This document shows positions 2,380 to 5,132 of a DNA stretch of 5,132 bases, piece after piece; position 1 is the stretch's first letter; the number at the start of each line of letters is the position of its first letter. Made by a program: the position numbers and the translations under genes. Under the pieces are notes generated by a model. It saw only the letters and a program-made list of their open reading frames with translations, made no database searches and had not been told where the DNA came from. The stretch is from Candidatus Poseidonia alphae (GTDB lineage Archaea; Thermoplasmatota; Poseidoniia; Poseidoniales; Poseidoniaceae), in contig DAVD01000004.1 in NCBI GenBank assembly GCA_002505405.1, forward strand, positions 1 to 5,132. The letters are read 5' to 3'.

Positions 2380-5132
2380 GCAGATTCTGACGGAGACGGT
2401 TATGACAACACCGCTGACGACTGCCCGTTTTCATACGGAACTTCCTCCACCGACAGGGATGGATGTCCAGACTATGATGGAGACGGTTCCTCGGATATTA
2501 ACGACGGCTGGACCACCGATAACCCGAACTACCAAAATGAGTTCACAACCTCTTCGAGCGATGATTACAATGACGTAGACCACGATCCAACAGGGGAGTT
2601 CCTCGTTACTGGCGACGAAAACGGCAACCTTCGCAAGTGGAACTCAAGCACTTGGACCAACGTCCGTTCGGTTGCTGCCCACTCCTCAGGAGGCGAAATT
2701 ACCTCAGTGGCTTATTCGCCAGATGGGCTCTACATCGCTGTTGGATTGGATGACGATACCATCAACATCTATCACGATTCAAACTTCACTTCAGTCCACG
2801 GTGGAATCAGCGTGGATGTCGGCGGTGGCGATTACGTCAACGACGTTGAATTCTCACCGGACAGCAGTCTCGTTGCGGTTTCGATTGGCCGCTCAGGCAA
2901 CGGTGGCACCAACGGCGAAGTCAAACTCATCAAAGTCTTGGATGGAGCTCAAGTTGGAAACGGAATAAATCCAAACGGTGAAGACAGGTTCTATGCGTCT
3001 TCCTTTTCACCGGATGGAGAGTTGCTTGCAGTGGCCGGAAACGGCGACTATTACATCGTCAACATCACCTCGAGAACTACAGTCCACTCCATTACCGACC
3101 CCCCGGGTTCTATCAACGATATTGACTGGTCGCCTGACGGCAATTTTATCTCGATGTGCGGTGGCTGGGAAGGCTCAGGTGCGAGCTTTGACATGTACGA
3201 ATACACGGGAGCATCCTGGTCTCGTATCTGGCAGAAAAGTACCACGACCTCTTGCCTTGCCGCAGACTTTTCACCCGACGGCAGACAAGTTGCTAACGGC
3301 CACTCTTTCTACCAAGGTGATGGAGCATCGATCAAGGTATTCTCAAGCGACGTCGGATTGTTAATTGACACGTTCAACGCGCCGCGCCCAGGTGGATGTA
3401 CCGGTTCTGGTGGAGGGAACAATTGTGGTTCAGTCTCCGGTTTGAGTTGGTCAAGCGATGGGACTGACATTGTGACCACCCATTCCCGAAACGATGAGGG
3501 TGTCTACTATTGGTTCGCAGACATTGACGCTGATAATGATGGATACAACACCACCGATCAAGGTGACGGTGTTGTCGATGCTTTCCCAGACGATGGAACG
3601 CAGTGGAACGATACCGACAACGATGGATACGGCGATAACCCCGCTCCGGCCAACGAGCCTGATGCTTGTCCAATCATACCTGGAACATCAAGCCAGGATC
3701 GCTTTGGCTGCCCTGACGGAGACGGTGATGGCTGGTCCGATGTCGGCGATTGGGCACCTACGGACGTCAAGCAGTGGGCCGATAGTGACAGTGACGGATA
3801 CGGAGACAATTACTACTTTGAACTCAATGAATACCAACTCCATCTCAATCAATCCGGAGACGCATTCCCGAATGAAGCCACGCAATGGAACGATACAGAC
3901 GGCGATGGATACGGAGACAATTACGATAACATTTCATGGGAAACGCAACGCCCAAGTTTCTGGCCAGGACTCTTGCTTCAAAGTGCCAACCAACCGGACG
4001 CATTCCCACTTGAACGGTCCCAACACCTTGACAGCGATGGCGATTGGGTCGGAGACAATCCAAACAGCGACCGGCCAGACGGCTGCCCCTACACTTGGGG
4101 CGACTCAATTTACGACCGCCTTGGCTGTTTAGACACCGATGGAGACGGATATTCTGATCCTACTCCCGGATGGCCTGCTAAATCCGATTGCTATGGTGCA
4201 GACGCATTCCCCAACGATATCACGCAGTGGTGTGACGAAGACAACGATGGATTCGGTAGCAATGCAACCGGAAACGATTCCGACGATTGCCCTTCAGACC
4301 CCGGCACCTCAACCGTCGACCGAATAGGTTGCCCTGACCGAGATGGCGATGGCTATTCCAATGCGGGAGACCCGTTCCCTGATGACGCAACGCAATGGGC
4401 TGACCGTGATGGTGATAACCGCGGGGACAACCCGAACGGAACCAATGCAGACATTTTCCCTGACGACACCAGTCAGTGGAAGGACAGCGATGGAGATGGT
4501 TATGGTGATAATCCCGGAGGAAACAACGGCGATGCTTTCTGGAATGACGCAACCCAATGGTCGGACGAGGATGGCGACGGCTACGGTGACAATACCGACG
4601 GAACCAACGGTGACGTTTGCCCCTTAGAGTACGGTGAATCCAATCTTGAAATCACTCGAGGATGCCCCGATACCGACCTTGATGGGTATACCGACCCAAT
4701 AGACGCTTTCCCAGACGACCCGTTCCAGTGGGCCGATACCGACGGTGATGGCTACGGCGATAACGTCAACGTACCCAGTGGTGATGACTGTGTAGATGTT
4801 GCAGGAAGTTCGTATGAGAAGGCGCGCCAAGGATGCCCAGATGCAGACGGTGACGGTTATGCAGATGTTGATGACGCATTCCCAAACGATCCAGCCCAAT
4901 ACCTTGACACTGACGGCGATGGCTACGGCGATAATTACTTCTTCGTTAACGAGACGGTTGCGGACCTCGATAACCCCGGTATGTTCCTCATCCTTCGAAA
5001 TCAAAGTGGAGATGCATTCCCCGACATTGCGAGTCAATGGTCAGATGTTGACGGAGACGGGTGGGGCGACAACCTCAGCAGTTTCAACCGCGTTGACAAC
5101 TTCCCGCTTCAAGTCTCGCAGTGGAATGACTT
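2281..5132 (+). CDS. Giant secreted WD40 / thrombospondin type 3-like repeat protein (C-terminus outside window)
   Basis: Frame 1 is open from ATG 2281 to the right edge, 950 residues with no stop. Order: signal peptide (1-33); one Cys-paired acidic module (35-about 75); a Ser/Thr/Asn-rich linker; a seven-bladed WD40-like propeller (about 94-413); then an Asp-rich array from 414 onward, made of DxDGDGYGDN loops, DAFPxDxxQW boxes and CP..GCPD modules. Such DxDGDG loops bind calcium in thrombospondin type 3 repeats, so the array is probably a rigid calcium-stabilised stalk outside the cell, with the propeller as a binding head. Fourteen N-x-S/T sequons fit archaeal N-glycosylation. No enzyme motif is visible. 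The start is supported by in-frame stops at 2233 and 2239, no nearer ATG, and a TATA box 19-27 bases upstream. A membrane anchor, if any, must lie beyond 5132. Adhesion or a cell-envelope role is inference. Confidence 0.9.
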   Translation, partial: MASVWTDPSHKNKRALFLTLFFVMSLFAPIAFAADSDGDGYDNTADDCPFSYGTSSTDRDGCPDYDGDGSSDINDGWTTDNPNYQNEFTTSSSDDYNDVDHDPTGEFLVTGDENGNLRKWNSSTWTNVRSVAAHSSGGEITSVAYSPDGLYIAVGLDDDTINIYHDSNFTSVHGGISVDVGGGDYVNDVEFSPDSSLVAVSIGRSGNGGTNGEVKLIKVLDGAQVGNGINPNGEDRFYASSFSPDGELLAVAGNGDYYIVNITSRTTVHSITDPPGSINDIDWSPDGNFISMCGGWEGSGASFDMYEYTGASWSRIWQKSTTTSCLAADFSPDGRQVANGHSFYQGDGASIKVFSSDVGLLIDTFNAPRPGGCTGSGGGNNCGSVSGLSWSSDGTDIVTTHSRNDEGVYYWFADIDADNDGYNTTDQGDGVVDAFPDDGTQWNDTDNDGYGDNPAPANEPDACPIIPGTSSQDRFGCPDGDGDGWSDVGDWAPTDVKQWADSDSDGYGDNYYFELNEYQLHLNQSGDAFPNEATQWNDTDGDGYGDNYDNISWETQRPSFWPGLLLQSANQPDAFPLERSQHLDSDGDWVGDNPNSDRPDGCPYTWGDSIYDRLGCLDTDGDGYSDPTPGWPAKSDCYGADAFPNDITQWCDEDNDGFGSNATGNDSDDCPSDPGTSTVDRIGCPDRDGDGYSNAGDPFPDDATQWADRDGDNRGDNPNGTNADIFPDDTSQWKDSDGDGYGDNPGGNNGDAFWNDATQWSDEDGDGYGDNTDGTNGDVCPLEYGESNLEITRGCPDTDLDGYTDPIDAFPDDPFQWADTDGDGYGDNVNVPSGDDCVDVAGSSYEKARQGCPDADGDGYADVDDAFPNDPAQYLDTDGDGYGDNYFFVNETVADLDNPGMFLILRNQSGDAFPDIASQWSDVDGDGWGDNLSSFNRVDNFPLQVSQWND
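2380..2490 (+). repeat. Isolated N-terminal Cys-paired acidic module
   Basis: Residues 34-70 of the surface protein read as one copy of the module seen five more times in the C-terminal array: DSDGDGYDN, then C48-P with GTSSTDR, then G-C62-PD and a DGDG loop. The two cysteines are 14 residues apart as in most other copies. Its placement ahead of the propeller means the propeller is flanked by the same fold on both sides. Confidence 0.75.
2560..3519 (+). other. Seven-bladed WD40-like beta-propeller domain
   Basis: Seven turn motifs of the SPDG type fall at residues about 103 (DPTG), 147 (SPDG), 193 (SPDS), 244 (SPDG), 285 (SPDG), 332 (SPDG) and 392 (SSDG). Each follows a short beta strand such as VAYS, VEFS or DIDW, and precedes strands such as LYIAVG or LLAVAG. 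Spacings of 41-60 residues match propeller blades, and seven copies make a closed ring. Blades 6-7 carry a glycine-rich loop with Cys373 and Cys382. Propellers of this kind usually bind proteins or glycans; no catalytic residues stand out. Confidence 0.82.
3520..5132 (+). repeat. Asp-rich calcium-type repeat array with 12 DAFP/QW units
   Basis: From residue 414 the protein is an array. Twelve copies (the last cut by the edge) of DAFPxDxxQW followed by DxDGDGYGDN start at residues 433, 490, 527, 573, 641, 697, 724, 751, 808, 865, 911 and 939. Five Cys-paired CP..GCPDxDGDGY modules are inserted between them. Degenerate copies are the second (WAPTDVKQW), the fourth (AFPLERSQH, then DSDGDWVGDN), the sixth (DRDGDNRGDN) and the eighth (AFWNDATQW). 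DNA identity between units is low because synonymous codons differ, so the repeats look old and not recently duplicated. The array resembles thrombospondin type 3 calcium-binding repeats, and the number of units beyond the edge is unknown. Confidence 0.88.

Noticed and set aside
3494..4132. 212-residue plus-strand frame rich in Thr, and similar long frames (2369-2578, 2672-2968, 2978-3364, 4139-4327, 4343-4627)
   Set aside because: These are out-of-frame readings of the Asp/Gly repeat codons. Frame 1 is open throughout, with a signal peptide and recognisable domains.
4624..5037. 137-residue minus-strand frame with Val/Ile-rich repeats, and other minus frames at 3374-4557
   Set aside because: Reverse complements of GAT/GAC/GGC repeats read as Ile/Val/Ala and look hydrophobic; this is a by-product of the repeat array, not a membrane protein.
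3577..5132. Possible CRISPR array or DNA tandem repeat
   Set aside because: The periodicity is at protein level with variable spacing and many synonymous codon differences; there are no identical repeats with unique spacers.
1..5132. tRNA, rRNA or insertion sequence
   Set aside because: No tRNA-like cloverleaf, conserved rRNA stretch, transposase motif or flanking terminal inverted repeats were found on reading either strand.

Overview
The window looks archaeal, most likely from a planktonic marine euryarchaeon of the Marine Group II / Poseidoniales type. The grounds are a very large Asp-rich secreted protein built from DxDGDGYGDN (thrombospondin type 3-like) units alternating with DAFPxDxxQW boxes, A/T-rich TATA-like boxes just upstream of start codons with almost no leader, and single-gene transcription units packed end to end. 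The lineage is an inference from protein style; no rRNA or other marker gene is present.

Layout, left to right: (1) on the minus strand, the first 58 codons of ribulose-phosphate 3-epimerase (rpe), running off the left edge; (2) a 116-bp divergent intergenic region with a near-perfect 19-bp palindrome centred at 260; (3) on the plus strand, a complete 109-residue cytosolic thioredoxin with WCSPCK active site; (4) on the minus strand, a 516-residue protein with an N-terminal winged helix, a STAND-type P-loop ATPase and a C-terminal winged helix. Its stop codon directly abuts the thioredoxin stop (TGA|TCA); (5) a 107-bp divergent region with a perfect 9-bp inverted repeat, one arm of which is the probable TATA box of the next gene; (6) on the plus strand, a giant secreted protein. 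950 residues are visible and it runs off the right edge with no stop: signal peptide, one Cys-paired calcium-type module, a seven-bladed WD40-like propeller, then at least 12 copies of a DAFP/QW/DGDGYGDN unit.

Strands alternate (minus, plus, minus, plus), so no two genes share an operon. The possible functional pairs are the two divergent ones: rpe with trx (central carbon metabolism and redox), and the STAND regulator with the surface protein. The second pair is the most interesting. A predicted signal-integrating, DNA-binding ATPase faces a large cell-surface or secreted protein across an inverted repeat that overlaps the core promoter, which suggests (but does not prove) local control of the surface protein and autoregulation.

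The large right-hand gene has no start-to-stop open frame inside the window because it is cut by the edge. Frame 1 is open from ATG 2281 to base 5132. Likewise rpe is cut by the left edge. Many shorter open frames on both strands inside these genes are shadows.
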